64,000 nucleotides of DNA from Chromobacterium rhizoryzae (GCF_020544465.1 NZ_CP066126.1:2666001-2730000); one strand, 5' to 3'. Positions 41,443 to 49,974 are shown, numbered from the stretch's first letter. Numbers and translations are program-made. Notes: generated from the sequence alone by a model not told the origin.

Positions 41443-42295
41443 ACCACTCGCCCACCTCTGCCTATTGGCCTGCTGCCTTGCCGGCCAAGCCCGCGCCGAC
41501 GAGGCCGCCGCCCCGGAGGCGGCCGAAGCCTCGCCGGCCGCCGCCGATGTCGAGACGGAAGCCTCGACGCCGGAGCCGTACTCCTGGGCGCGCAGCATCG
41601 AAATCGGCGGACAGCATTCCAGCCTCACCGCAAACAATCCCGCCTGGAACGGCGTCTATCTGTCCGGGGTATGGCAAACCGACGCCGGCAACGTCTTCGA
41701 CTGGATCGCGGAGCAGGACAGCCGTTTCGGCGAACACGGCATCGCCTTGAACGCGGGCTGGAACCACGACATCAACCCGGACTGGTACAGCCGGCTGGAA
41801 TTGGGGCGCAGCAGCAGCGGCACCTTCTGGCCCGGCACCCATTACGGCGCCGCCCTCAACCGCAAATGGCTGCCCGGCCGCAATCTGGTCAGCACCTTCG
41901 GCCTGGCCTACAACGACAACCGCCAAGGCTATAGCGATCGCATTCTGACCCTGGGCATGGCTTATTACTTCGACTCGCCCTGGGTGGTGGAAGGCGGCGT
42001 GCACCGCACGCTGAGCAATCCCGGCAGCGTGAGTTCGATGCAGGCTTACGGCGCGGTGACCTATGGACGCGACCGCTGGCGCCTGATCACCCTGGCCGTC
42101 AACGCCGGCGGCGAGGGCTATATGCCCATCGGCGTCGACCAGCCCAAGCAAAGCTTCGACAGCCAGCTCTATCAACTGAGCTGGAGGGAATGGATAGGCC
42201 GGCATTGGGGCATCCATGTCGGGGTCGAGCGCTACCACAGCCCTTATTACGACCGCTCCGGCATCACCACCGCCGTGTTCTGGAACCTGCCATGA
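41432..42295 (+). CDS. YaiO-family outer-membrane beta-barrel protein
   Basis: A 287-residue protein with a signal peptide (~1-22) and alternating amphipathic strands ending in a Phe-containing C-terminus (TTAVFWNLP), typical of outer-membrane barrels. RNLVSTFGLAYNDNRQGYSDRILTLGMAYYF and SSMQAYGAVTYGRDRW fit the YaiO family. It could be the export pore of the polysaccharide. Start ATG 41432 lies 11 nt inside the deacetylase gene. Confidence 0.8.
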   Translation: MLSKPLAHLCLLACCLAGQARADEAAAPEAAEASPAAADVETEASTPEPYSWARSIEIGGQHSSLTANNPAWNGVYLSGVWQTDAGNVFDWIAEQDSRFGEHGIALNAGWNHDINPDWYSRLELGRSSSGTFWPGTHYGAALNRKWLPGRNLVSTFGLAYNDNRQGYSDRILTLGMAYYFDSPWVVEGGVHRTLSNPGSVSSMQAYGAVTYGRDRWRLITLAVNAGGEGYMPIGVDQPKQSFDSQLYQLSWREWIGRHWGIHVGVERYHSPYYDRSGITTAVFWNLP

Positions 42296-43077
42296 GCCTT
42301 CAAGAACGTCTGCAACACTTCAAGGCGGTCCGCCACACCGGTCACGGCGGCGAGCGCATCTCCCTGCACCGGGCCATGCGCACCGAGCCGTTCCGGCGTC
42401 TGCGCTGGCTGGAAATCCTCGGCTTGCCGCTGCTGTTCAATCTCTTGCTGCTCGCCTTCCTGCCGCAGACGCTCGCCTTTTGGCAGGCGGTTACGGAGTG
42501 GAGCATCGCGGCGACCGGCGTGCCCGCCCAGCTCTCCCGCCTGGAGATACTGGACGGGCGGATACCGGGTTTATGGCTGCCGTGGCTGGATCTGCCGGCC
42601 TCGGTGCCCTCGTTCTGGCAATGGTGGAGCAATGGGCTTGCCGGCTTGCTGCTGCTGTTGCTGTCGTTCTTGATCAGCCCGGAAAACATGCCGCTGCGCT
42701 ATCTGCTGCGCTTATTCGTCATCATCCAGGCTTGCGCCTGCGTGTACTTCGCCTTCTTGCCGGCGGCCTTCAGCCACTCGCTTCCCGAATATCACAGCTC
42801 CTGCCTGACCTTTGTGCTGACCTTGCTGTTCTTGATGCCCTGGGTGCACGCGCTGACCTTTCACGTGCTGGAAAAGCCGCTCTGGCACAAGCTTGCCCTG
42901 AGCGGCGCGTCCCTCGCCTACCTGTTGCTGGAAGCGCCGCTGCATTATTTCGCCACCGCCTTGGTGCTGCATTACGGCTCGCTGCTGTTCATGCCCCTGC
43001 TCTTCATACTGGGCAGCCTGATGATGGAAGTCATGATGATGATTGCGCTGTACGCCTGGGCGATGAGTTGGGAATAA
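42292..43077 (+). CDS. Polytopic membrane protein, last gene of the polysaccharide operon
   Basis: A 261-residue protein with six or so hydrophobic segments and a charged ~40-residue cytoplasmic start. I do not recognise the family. ATGA overlap with the YaiO-like gene places it in the operon. Its TAA stop (43075-43077) is also the left target triplet of repeat copy D. Possible roles are an accessory synthase subunit or acyl/pyruvyl transfer; nothing in the sequence decides this. Confidence 0.75.
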   Translation: MSLQERLQHFKAVRHTGHGGERISLHRAMRTEPFRRLRWLEILGLPLLFNLLLLAFLPQTLAFWQAVTEWSIAATGVPAQLSRLEILDGRIPGLWLPWLDLPASVPSFWQWWSNGLAGLLLLLLSFLISPENMPLRYLLRLFVIIQACACVYFAFLPAAFSHSLPEYHSSCLTFVLTLLFLMPWVHALTFHVLEKPLWHKLALSGASLAYLLLEAPLHYFATALVLHYGSLLFMPLLFILGSLMMEVMMMIALYAWAMSWE

Positions 43078-43220
43078 GAACCTGTTTACGATCCGCTGCG
43101 CGTCGTGAAACGTGACACGGCGAGTACCGCTTCGAAATGCTCACCTACCCCTTGTACATTCCGCTTTCTCAGCCGTTTTCGCCTTGTCTCGCTCTAGCTC
43201 GCGAGATCGTAAACACGTTC
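43078..43220 (-). repeat. MITE-like element, copy D (143 bp, inverted relative to A-C)
   Basis: Termini GAACCTGTTTACGATC and the complement of GATCGTAAACACGTTC, flanked by TAA on both sides (43075-43077, 43221-43223). The left TAA is the stop codon of the last exopolysaccharide gene. Confidence 0.92.
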
Positions 43221-43320
43221 TAAGAGCGGCATCGGCGCGAAACATCTCCGCCGCCTCTCATTCAAACCGCGCGGCGCGTGTATCCTGTTAGGCGGACCGC
43301 AATCAAGACCGGGAGACCGC

Positions 43321-43596
43321 ATGGGTTTCAGCGCAGAGGAGAAAGACAAGATGGTGGCTTTGAAAGGCGTGGGCGCCACCGTGGTTTCAAGGCTGGAGCA
43401 AATCGGCTTTTCTTCCTTGCCGCAACTGGCGGACCAGGACCCGGCCTTGCTGACCCGCCAGATCGCCGACATGATGGGCTCCAGCTGCTGGCACAACAGC
43501 CCGCAGGCCAGGGCCGCGATCCAGGCCGTCGTCGATCTGGCGCGAGCGGAGCGCGGCCAGGCCGCGGCGGCGGACCTTGACCCGATCGCCGGATAG
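43321..43596 (+). CDS. Small helix-hairpin-helix protein
   Basis: A 91-residue protein. LKGVGATVVSRLEQIGFSSLPQLADQDP is a helix-hairpin-helix with the GVG turn, as in Cdd1/"pathogenicity locus" and DUF4332-type proteins. The middle has ADMMGSSCWHNSPQARAAI. Ribosome site GGGAGA is present. Probably binds DNA or another protein; function unknown. It stands alone between repeat copy D and trpG. Confidence 0.7.
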   Translation: MGFSAEEKDKMVALKGVGATVVSRLEQIGFSSLPQLADQDPALLTRQIADMMGSSCWHNSPQARAAIQAVVDLARAERGQAAAADLDPIAG

Positions 43597-43762
43597 GCAG
43601 GCCGCCAAGCTAGCTGCGCACTTTTGCCCGATCCGGTATATTGATTCTCATGCTCCAACCGCCTCCCCGTTCGGCCCGCGCTCAAACGCGCGGACGCCGC
43701 CGGAGGCATCAAATAGCTGGCAAACCCTTTAAGGCCAGTGAAATCAAAGGTTTAAGCCAAAC

Positions 43763-44332
43763 ATGCTATTGATGATCGACAACTACGACTCCTTCACCTA
43801 CAACCTGGTCCAGTACTTCGGCGAACTGGGCCAGGAGGTCAAGGTGTTCCGCAACGACGAAATCGGCTTGCAGCAAATCGAAGTGCTGCAGCCCAAATAC
43901 CTGGTGATCTCCCCCGGTCCCTGCACGCCCAACGAGGCCGGCGTTTCGGTGCCGGCCATCCGGCACTTCGCCGGCAAACTGCCCATCATGGGCGTATGCC
44001 TGGGCCATCAGGGCATAGGCCAGGCTTTCGGCGGCCGCATCGTCCACGCCAAACAACTGATGCACGGCAAGGTGTCGCCGGTCAAACACCGCGATGTCGG
44101 CATGTTCCGCGGCCTGCCCAATCCCGTGACCTGCACCCGCTATCACTCGCTGGTGATCGAGCGCGAGACGCTGCCGGACTGCCTGGACGTCACCGCCTGG
44201 ACCGACGACGGCGAAATCATGGGCGTGCGCCACAAGACGCTGCCGATCGAAGGCGTGCAGTTCCACCCGGAATCCATCCTCACCGATCACGGCCACTCGA
44301 TGCTGGTCAATTTTCTGAAAGAGTTCGCCTGA
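43763..44332 (+). CDS. trpG: Anthranilate synthase component II (glutamine amidotransferase)
   Basis: A 189-residue class I amidotransferase: MLLMIDNYDSFTYNLVQYFGELG, the nucleophile Cys in MGVCLGHQGIGQAFGG, and the His-Glu pair in GVQFHPESIL. It supplies ammonia to TrpE for anthranilate; it may also serve PabB, as many amphibolic TrpG/PabA proteins do. trpE is not in the window. A DUF1311 gene overlaps its stop and trpD follows. Confidence 0.95.
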   Translation: MLLMIDNYDSFTYNLVQYFGELGQEVKVFRNDEIGLQQIEVLQPKYLVISPGPCTPNEAGVSVPAIRHFAGKLPIMGVCLGHQGIGQAFGGRIVHAKQLMHGKVSPVKHRDVGMFRGLPNPVTCTRYHSLVIERETLPDCLDVTAWTDDGEIMGVRHKTLPIEGVQFHPESILTDHGHSMLVNFLKEFA

Positions 44333-44724
44333 TGAAGAGGATGTTGATGCTGGCCGCCCTGGCGCTGCCGGCCGTCTGCGGCGCCGGCGCGCTGGACGAC
44401 TGCATGCGGGCCGAGGCGCAAAGCCCGGCCGTGTCCGTCTGTCTGCAACAGCGCTTGAGCAAGGCCGAGGCCGAGCTGAGCCGCGGCGAGAACCAGGCCG
44501 CCGCGGCGATGCGCGAACTGGACCAGATCACCGGCAACCGCTACCGCGCCCGGCTGGCGCTCAGCCAATCCGGCCGCGCCTTCAAGACCTATCTGGACAA
44601 GCAGTGCCGCTGGGTGGCCAGCAGCTACGCCAGCGGCAACGGCGCGGATCAGGCGCGGACCGCCTGCCGCGTCGATCTGATCGAGCAGCGCCTCTCCCAA
44701 CTGGCGGCGCACGCCGGCAATTGA
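44332..44724 (+). CDS. Secreted LprI/DUF1311-like small protein
   Basis: A 130-residue protein with signal peptide (~1-19, MLMLAALALPAVCGAGA) and cysteines at about 23, 36, 91 and 106 in a helical body (DDCMRAEAQSPAVSVCLQQRLSKAEAEL ... YLDKQCRWVASSYASGNG), the pattern of LprI-like lysozyme-inhibitor proteins. It overlaps trpG by one base pair of TGA/ATG and lies within the trp operon, which is an odd place for it. Confidence 0.75.
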   Translation: MKRMLMLAALALPAVCGAGALDDCMRAEAQSPAVSVCLQQRLSKAEAELSRGENQAAAAMRELDQITGNRYRARLALSQSGRAFKTYLDKQCRWVASSYASGNGADQARTACRVDLIEQRLSQLAAHAGN

Positions 44725-44782
44725 ATCACCGGACGGCGAGCCTTCGCGCGACGCCGCCCACGCAAGCAAAAGGACTCCCCCG

Positions 44783-45811
44783 ATGATTACCCCGCAGGCC
44801 GCGCTGAACCGTCTGATCGACGGCAACGAGCTGTTCTATGACGAAATGCTGGACTTGATGCGCCAGATCATGCGCGGCGAACTGACGCCGGCGCAAACCG
44901 CGGCCATCCTGATCGGCCTGCGCGTCAAGGTGGAGTCGGTGCTGGAAATCGCCGCCGCCGCCACGGTGATGCGCGAGTTCGCCACCCCGGTGCCCATCAG
45001 CCAACGCGACCACCTGGTGGACACCTGCGGCACCGGCGGCGACAAATCGCATACCTTCAATATCTCCACCACCTCCGCCTTCGTCGCCGCGGCGGCCGGC
45101 GCCCGCGTGGCCAAGCACGGCGGCCGCTCGGTGTCGTCCAGCTCCGGCAGCGCCGACGTGCTGGAGTCGCTGGGCGTCAAGCTGAGCTTGAACGCCGAGC
45201 AAGTGGGCCGTTGCGTCGACGAAATCGGCATCGGCTTCATGTTCGCCCCCAACCACCACACCGCGATGCGCCACGTGGCCCCCATCCGCAAGGAGCTGGG
45301 CGCCCGCACCATCTTCAACATCCTCGGGCCGCTGACCAATCCGGCCGACGCCGAAAACCAGTTGATGGGCGTGTTCCACCCGGACCTGGTGGGCATCCAG
45401 GCGCGGGTGCTGAAACAGCTGGGCAGCCGCCACGCGCTGATCGTGCACGGCCTGGACGGCCTGGACGAGCTGACCCTGTCCGGCCCCAGCATGGTGGCTG
45501 AACTAAAGAACGGGCAAATCGAAGAGTACGAGCTGGACCCGCGCGAACTGGGCCTGGACTTCGCCGAACTCAAGCAGTTGCGCGCGGACACCGCCGCCGC
45601 CTCGCGCGACATTCTGCTGTCGGTGCTTGACGGCCAAGCCGGCCCGGCGCGCGACATCGTCTGCCTCAACGCCGCCGCCGCCATCTACACGGCCGGCGTT
45701 TCCCCTACCCTGGCCGACGGTGTTACCATGGCGCGCGAAGCGCTCGACTCCGGACAGGCGCGCGCCAAGCTGGACCAATTGATCAGCCTGAGCGCCGCGC
45801 TGGCCGCCTGA
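44783..45811 (+). CDS. trpD: Anthranilate phosphoribosyltransferase
   Basis: A 342-residue enzyme joining anthranilate and PRPP in tryptophan synthesis. The PRPP motif GTGGDKSHTFNIST (near 78-91), KHGGRSVSSSSGSAD and RHVAPIRKELGARTIFNILGPLTNP are all present. It follows trpG and the DUF1311 gene, while trpC is not next, so the operon is shorter than the common trpGDC. Confidence 0.96.
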   Translation: MITPQAALNRLIDGNELFYDEMLDLMRQIMRGELTPAQTAAILIGLRVKVESVLEIAAAATVMREFATPVPISQRDHLVDTCGTGGDKSHTFNISTTSAFVAAAAGARVAKHGGRSVSSSSGSADVLESLGVKLSLNAEQVGRCVDEIGIGFMFAPNHHTAMRHVAPIRKELGARTIFNILGPLTNPADAENQLMGVFHPDLVGIQARVLKQLGSRHALIVHGLDGLDELTLSGPSMVAELKNGQIEEYELDPRELGLDFAELKQLRADTAAASRDILLSVLDGQAGPARDIVCLNAAAAIYTAGVSPTLADGVTMAREALDSGQARAKLDQLISLSAALAA

Positions 45812-45826
45812 GCCCCTAATTTCCGA

Positions 45827-45848
45827 CGCGGAGCACCGCCGCTCCGCG
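45827..45848. terminator. Hairpin after trpD
   Basis: Perfect 8-bp stem CGCGGAGC-ACCGCC-GCTCCGCG followed by a pyrimidine-rich CGCCTCTTTC, 16 nt after the trpD stop. Confidence 0.5.
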
Positions 45849-45880
45849 CGCCTCTTTCATTTCGATTGCATAAGAACGCC

Positions 45881-47257
45881 ATGAGCAAACTGTCCAAAGA
45901 CATCTTCAAGGCCTATGACATCCGCGGCATCGTCGGCAAGACCCTGACCAATGAAGTCGCCCGCCAGATCGGCCAGGCCGTCGGGTCCGAAGCCAAGGCC
46001 CGCAAAGTGAAAACCGTTGTGGTCGGCCGCGACGGCCGCCTGTCCGGCCCGGATCTGTGCCAGGCGCTGGCCGAAGGCATCCAGGCCGCCGGCGTCGACG
46101 TGATCGACGTCGGCCGCGTCGCCACCCCCATGCTGTACTTCGCCGCTCACGAACTGGGTTCGGTGTCCGGCGTCATGGTCACCGGCAGCCACAACCCGCC
46201 GGACTACAACGGCTTCAAGATGATGCTGGCCGGCAACACCCTGGCCGGCGACGACATCCAGAAGCTGTACCAGCGCATCGTCGACGGCGATCTCGCCAGC
46301 GGCGAAGGCGGCTACGGCACCCACGACATCGCGGAAGCCTATCTGGATCGCATCACCTCCGACATCAAGCTGGAGCGCCCGCTCAACATCGTGGTGGACT
46401 GCGGCAACGGCGTGCCCGGCGCTTTCGCCCCGGTGCTGTTCCGCCGCCTGGGCTGCCGCGTGCGCGAGTTGTTCTGCGACGTGGACGGCAATTTCCCCAA
46501 TCACCACCCGGATCCGGCCAAGCCGGAAAACCTGCAGGACGTGATCGACGCGCTGCAGAAGACCGACGCCGAAATCGGCCTGGCCTTCGACGGCGACGGC
46601 GACCGCCTGGGCGTGGTGACCAAGGACGGCACCATCATCTGGCCGGACCGCCAGCTGATGCTGTTCGCCGCCGACGTGCTGGAGCGCAACCCCAAGGCCA
46701 AGATCATCTACGACGTGAAATCCACCCGTCTGCTCAAGCCCTGGATCAAACAGAACGGCGGCGTGCCGGTGATGGCGCGCACCGGTCACAGCTTCATCAA
46801 GGCCAAAATCAAGGAAACCGGCGCGCTGCTGGCCGGCGAGATGAGCGGCCACGTCTTCTTCAAGGAGCGCTGGTACGGCTTCGACGACGGCATGTACGCC
46901 GGCGCCCGCCTGCTGGAAGTGCTGTCCCGCGTGGACGACCCGAGCGAACTGCTCAACGCCTTGCCCAATGCGGTGTCCACGCCGGAATTGAATCTGAAAA
47001 TGGCCAAGGAAGGCGAAAACCACGCCTTGATCGCCAAGCTGCAGGCTTCCGCCCGCTTCGACGGCGCCGAAGAGGTCAACACCCTGGACGGCCTGCGCGT
47101 GGAATACAAGGACGGCTTCGGCCTGGCGCGCGCCTCCAACACCACGCCGGTGATCGTGCTGCGCTTCGAGGCCGACAACGACGCGGCGCTGGAACGCATC
47201 AAGGGCGACTTCCGCCGCGTGCTGGGCACCGCCACCGACGCCAAGCTGCCGTTCTGA
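45881..47257 (+). CDS. Phosphomannomutase/phosphoglucomutase (AlgC-like)
   Basis: A 458-residue alpha-D-phosphohexomutase. Active phosphoserine loop VTGSHNPPDYNGFKM, metal loop DGDGDRLGVV, sugar-binding GEMSGHVFF and phosphate loop near RASNTTPVIVLRF are in the standard order. It interconverts 6-P and 1-P hexoses for LPS and exopolysaccharide precursors, possibly including the polymer of the operon at 34823-43077. An in-frame TTG 15 nt upstream is less likely as start. Confidence 0.94.
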   Translation: MSKLSKDIFKAYDIRGIVGKTLTNEVARQIGQAVGSEAKARKVKTVVVGRDGRLSGPDLCQALAEGIQAAGVDVIDVGRVATPMLYFAAHELGSVSGVMVTGSHNPPDYNGFKMMLAGNTLAGDDIQKLYQRIVDGDLASGEGGYGTHDIAEAYLDRITSDIKLERPLNIVVDCGNGVPGAFAPVLFRRLGCRVRELFCDVDGNFPNHHPDPAKPENLQDVIDALQKTDAEIGLAFDGDGDRLGVVTKDGTIIWPDRQLMLFAADVLERNPKAKIIYDVKSTRLLKPWIKQNGGVPVMARTGHSFIKAKIKETGALLAGEMSGHVFFKERWYGFDDGMYAGARLLEVLSRVDDPSELLNALPNAVSTPELNLKMAKEGENHALIAKLQASARFDGAEEVNTLDGLRVEYKDGFGLARASNTTPVIVLRFEADNDAALERIKGDFRRVLGTATDAKLPF

Positions 47258-47314
47258 CGCCGACGGCCCAGCCACATTGACCGCGCTCCGCGCGAGCGCG
47301 AACCCACACCGCCG

Positions 47315-47338
47315 GGGACATGGCCGCCGCCATGTCCC
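47315..47338. terminator. Hairpin between phosphohexomutase and prmB
   Basis: Perfect 10-bp stem GGGACATGGC-CGCC-GCCATGTCCC followed by TGTTGTATTG. It lies only 22 nt before prmB, so it could be a terminator for the mutase or a leader hairpin of prmB. Confidence 0.55.
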
Positions 47339-47359
47339 TGTTGTATTGAAAGGAAAACC

Positions 47360-48274
47360 ATGTACGCCCAGGCTGCATCCAGCTTCAACACCTTGCGCGA
47401 CCTGCTGCGTTTCGCCGTGTCCCGCTTCAACGACGCCGGCCTGTTCTACGGCCACGGCACCCAGAACGCCTACGACGAAGCCGCCTATCTGACGCTGTCC
47501 GCGCTCAAGCTGCCGGTGGACCAGCTCGAGCCCTTCCTGGACGCCAAGCTGCTGCCCACCGAGGTCAAGGACGTGATCGACATGATCGAGCGCCGCGCCG
47601 AACAGCGCGTGCCGGTGGCCTATCTGACCCACGAAGCCTGGCAGGGCGATTTCAACTTCTACGTGGACGAACGCGTGCTGGTGCCGCGCTCCTTCATCTA
47701 CGAACTGCTGGGCGAACCGCTGCAGCCGTGGATCGAACACCCGGAGCTGGTCCAACGCGCGCTGGACCTGTGCACCGGCTCCGGCTGCCTGGCGATTCAA
47801 TTGGCTCACCACTACCCGGACGCGGAAATCGACGCGGTGGACATTTCGCTGGACGCGCTGGAAGTGGCGGCCATCAATGTGCAGAACTACGGCCTGGACG
47901 AGCGCGTGCAGCTGATCCACACCGATATGTTCGAGGGCATCGAGGACAAGTACGATCTGATCATCTCCAACCCGCCCTATGTCGACGCCGAATCGGTGGA
48001 CGCCTTGCCGCCGGAATACCTGCACGAACCGGAACTGGCGCTGGGCTCCGGCGAAGACGGCCTGGACGCCACCCGCGAAATCCTGCGCCGCGCGCCGGAC
48101 TTCCTGAACGACAAGGGCGTGCTGCTGGTGGAAATCGGCCACAACCGCGACATGCTGGAAGAATGCTTCCCCACCCTGCCCTTCATGTGGATGGAAACCG
48201 AAAGCGGCGACGGCTTCGTCTTCCTGATCACCCGCGAGGATCTGGTGGCCGGCCTGGCCGCCGACGCGCAGTAA
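47360..48274 (+). CDS. prmB: Ribosomal protein L3 N5-glutamine methyltransferase
   Basis: A 304-residue SAM-dependent methyltransferase with SAM motif ALDLCTGSGCLAIQLAHHYP and catalytic NPPY in DLIISNPPYVD, plus the PrmB-type N-terminus. It methylates Gln150 of L3. AAAGGAAAA precedes the ATG. Its TAA stop (48272-48274) is the first triplet of a decayed repeat copy. Confidence 0.94.
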   Translation: MYAQAASSFNTLRDLLRFAVSRFNDAGLFYGHGTQNAYDEAAYLTLSALKLPVDQLEPFLDAKLLPTEVKDVIDMIERRAEQRVPVAYLTHEAWQGDFNFYVDERVLVPRSFIYELLGEPLQPWIEHPELVQRALDLCTGSGCLAIQLAHHYPDAEIDAVDISLDALEVAAINVQNYGLDERVQLIHTDMFEGIEDKYDLIISNPPYVDAESVDALPPEYLHEPELALGSGEDGLDATREILRRAPDFLNDKGVLLVEIGHNRDMLEECFPTLPFMWMETESGDGFVFLITREDLVAGLAADAQ

Positions 48275-48344
48275 AAACGTGTCAAAGTCCGCTGCGCTCC
48301 AGCGGAATTGTTGGACAAGGGCGTGGAAAACGCCAAGCTTCGGC
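48275..48344 (-). repeat. Degenerate MITE remnant abutting the prmB stop
   Basis: AAACGTGTCAAAGTCCGCTG resembles the terminal part of the family (GAACCTGTTCATAGTCTGCTG in copy E). It begins right after prmB's TAA and runs to the flank of copy E; the inner part is no longer alignable by eye. Confidence 0.5.
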
Positions 48345-48347
48345 TAA

Positions 48348-48487
48348 GAACCTGTTCATAGTCTGCTGTGCTTCGGCGATACGGCGTTGAAAACATCCTC
48401 AAAATGCTCATGTACCACTTGTACATTCCGCTTTTTCGCTTGTTTTCGCCTTGTCTCGCCATTGCTCGCGAGACGTTGAACAGGCTC
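48348..48487 (-). repeat. MITE-like element, copy E (140 bp)
   Basis: Termini GAACCTGTTCATAGTC and the complement of GACGTTGAACAGGCTC, flanked by TAA on both sides (48345-48347, 48488-48490). Same orientation as copy D; its GAGCCTGTTCAA end matches copy A, so two subtypes of the termini exist. Confidence 0.88.
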
Positions 48488-48494
48488 TAAGGAG

Positions 48495-48532
48495 AAAACC
48501 GGCGACACCCTTGCGGATGTCGCCGGTTTTTT
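48495..48532. terminator. Strong bidirectional terminator
   Basis: AAAACCGGCGACA-N10-TGTCGCCGGTTTT followed by TT, between the convergent prmB/repeat region and the gene at 48540-49280. Confidence 0.85.
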
Positions 48533-48539
48533 GCGACCG

Positions 48540-49280
48540 CTAGCCCTTGGACTGAACCGCGCCCGGATGCAGTTCACGCCAGATCTGCTCGGCCCGCTCC
48601 GCCGCCGCGGCTTTCTGCCCGGCGTTCAACTGCCGGTAGTCCTTGGTGGTCAGAAACCAGTCCGCGCTCAGCGCGTCCCCGGCTCGCCGCGCCACCAGAT
48701 TCCAGGCCGCGGCCTCCAAGGGCTGCCGCTCCAGCAGATAGCTCTCGGAGATCATCGCCGCCGCATGCCGGTTGCCCAGCCGATACGCTTGCTGCAAGGC
48801 GGCGCGCGCCTCCTCACGGTAACGCATCTCCGGCTCGAAGCCCGGCCGCTGCGGCTTGCCGTCCAGCTCGAACAAATAGCGTTCGGCCAGATGGGTCAGG
48901 GCCTGGACATTGCCGGCGGCGGCCAGCTTGCGCAAGTCGGCCAGGGACATCCGGTAGAAGCGCTCGTCGATGGCATAGCCCAGCTGGCGCAAGGCCTGCT
49001 TGCGCTGGCGTTCGGCCTTGCTCTCCGGCAAGGGCTCCGCCGGGGCCGCGGCCGGCGGCGGGCCGTCGCCCACCGCGAAGCTCAGGCCCTGGTAAGCCCG
49101 CGCCGGACCGGCGCCCTTGGCCGGCGCGGCCGTCCACGATTGAGCGGCGACAAAGGCCACAGGAGCCTCCGGCGCCGGCTCGCTCAGACCCAGCCGCGCG
49201 CGGACCGGCTCAGGCAGGCTGAGCCAGGCCAAGCCCAGCAAGGCCAGCCCGCCGGCCAGCCCCCACGCTCGCTTGCCCAT
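48540..49280 (-). CDS. Hypothetical protein with N-terminal membrane helix and Sel1-like helical region
   Basis: A 246-residue protein not recognised as a named family. Residues ~5-22 form a membrane helix, then a low-complexity Ala/Pro-rich linker to ~85, then helices with Sel1/TPR-like spacing (LRKLAAAGNVQALTHLAERYLF and ALQQAYRLGNRHAAAMISESYLL). Probably a periplasmic, membrane-tethered protein-interaction domain. The metalloprotease gene ends just upstream (6-nt gap), suggesting co-transcription. Confidence 0.72.
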   Translation of the reverse strand: MGKRAWGLAGGLALLGLAWLSLPEPVRARLGLSEPAPEAPVAFVAAQSWTAAPAKGAGPARAYQGLSFAVGDGPPPAAAPAEPLPESKAERQRKQALRQLGYAIDERFYRMSLADLRKLAAAGNVQALTHLAERYLFELDGKPQRPGFEPEMRYREEARAALQQAYRLGNRHAAAMISESYLLERQPLEAAAWNLVARRAGDALSADWFLTTKDYRQLNAGQKAAAAERAEQIWRELHPGAVQSKG

Positions 49281-49286
49281 TATCGA

Positions 49287-49838
49287 TCAGATCGAGTTCA
49301 GGCAAGCGTTGAGGCCGTTGGCGTGGCCGTAGCGCGAATAGTAATCGCGCTGCGACGGCGTGCCGTGCTCGCCGTAATCGGCGGCGTTGCGCGCCGAAGC
49401 CACCGCGTTCTCGATGAAGCTCGGATAACGCAGATTGGTTTCGGCGTACTTGGCGAAGGTGCCGCCCACGCAGTCGGCCTGCAGCTCCTGCATCGGCGCC
49501 TGACGGTAGATGTTATGGGTGAACTGGATGGAATGGCCCCATTCGTGCGCCAGAATGAACTTGGCCACATAGTTGCCATAGCTGTTTTCCTGCTGCTGCA
49601 GGAAGCCGGTGCCCACGCTGATGGTGTAAGGACCGCACGCCATCGCGCTGAGTTGAGGCTCGCGGCAGGCATACTGGTTGACGTAGACCGTTGGCCGCGC
49701 GTAGCCGCCGAGGAAGCCGCGGATCTCATTGGCGCTGGACTGGATATAACTGTTGTTCACCGGGGCTGCCACCACCGGGGAAGACAGACCGCCCAACACG
49801 GAAACCGCCATCAGACTGGCTTGAATCAAAGCTTTCAT
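49287..49838 (-). CDS. Secreted neutral zinc metallopeptidase
   Basis: A 183-residue protein with signal peptide (~1-25, GGLSSPVVAAP), the zinc motif HEWGH (H98, E99, H102) and a third ligand E118 in ELQADCVGG, the arrangement of the YpfJ-type neutral zinc metallopeptidases. It is shorter than YpfJ (~290 residues), so it is a compact secreted version. Cysteines at 58, 68 and 123 may form disulfides. An AT-rich 135-nt stretch upstream probably holds the promoter. Confidence 0.85.
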   Translation of the reverse strand: MKALIQASLMAVSVLGGLSSPVVAAPVNNSYIQSSANEIRGFLGGYARPTVYVNQYACREPQLSAMACGPYTISVGTGFLQQQENSYGNYVAKFILAHEWGHSIQFTHNIYRQAPMQELQADCVGGTFAKYAETNLRYPSFIENAVASARNAADYGEHGTPSQRDYYSRYGHANGLNACLNSI

Positions 49839-49974
49839 GACTAACTCTCCTTATGTTGTTCACAACGGAGATTTAGTTATGGTAAATGATTTGGTATTTA
49901 CAAAGTTATTTTGCAATTCCAAATGAATATTTACGCAGTGAAAAATTACCTTGTCACGACAAACCGCATATGAA

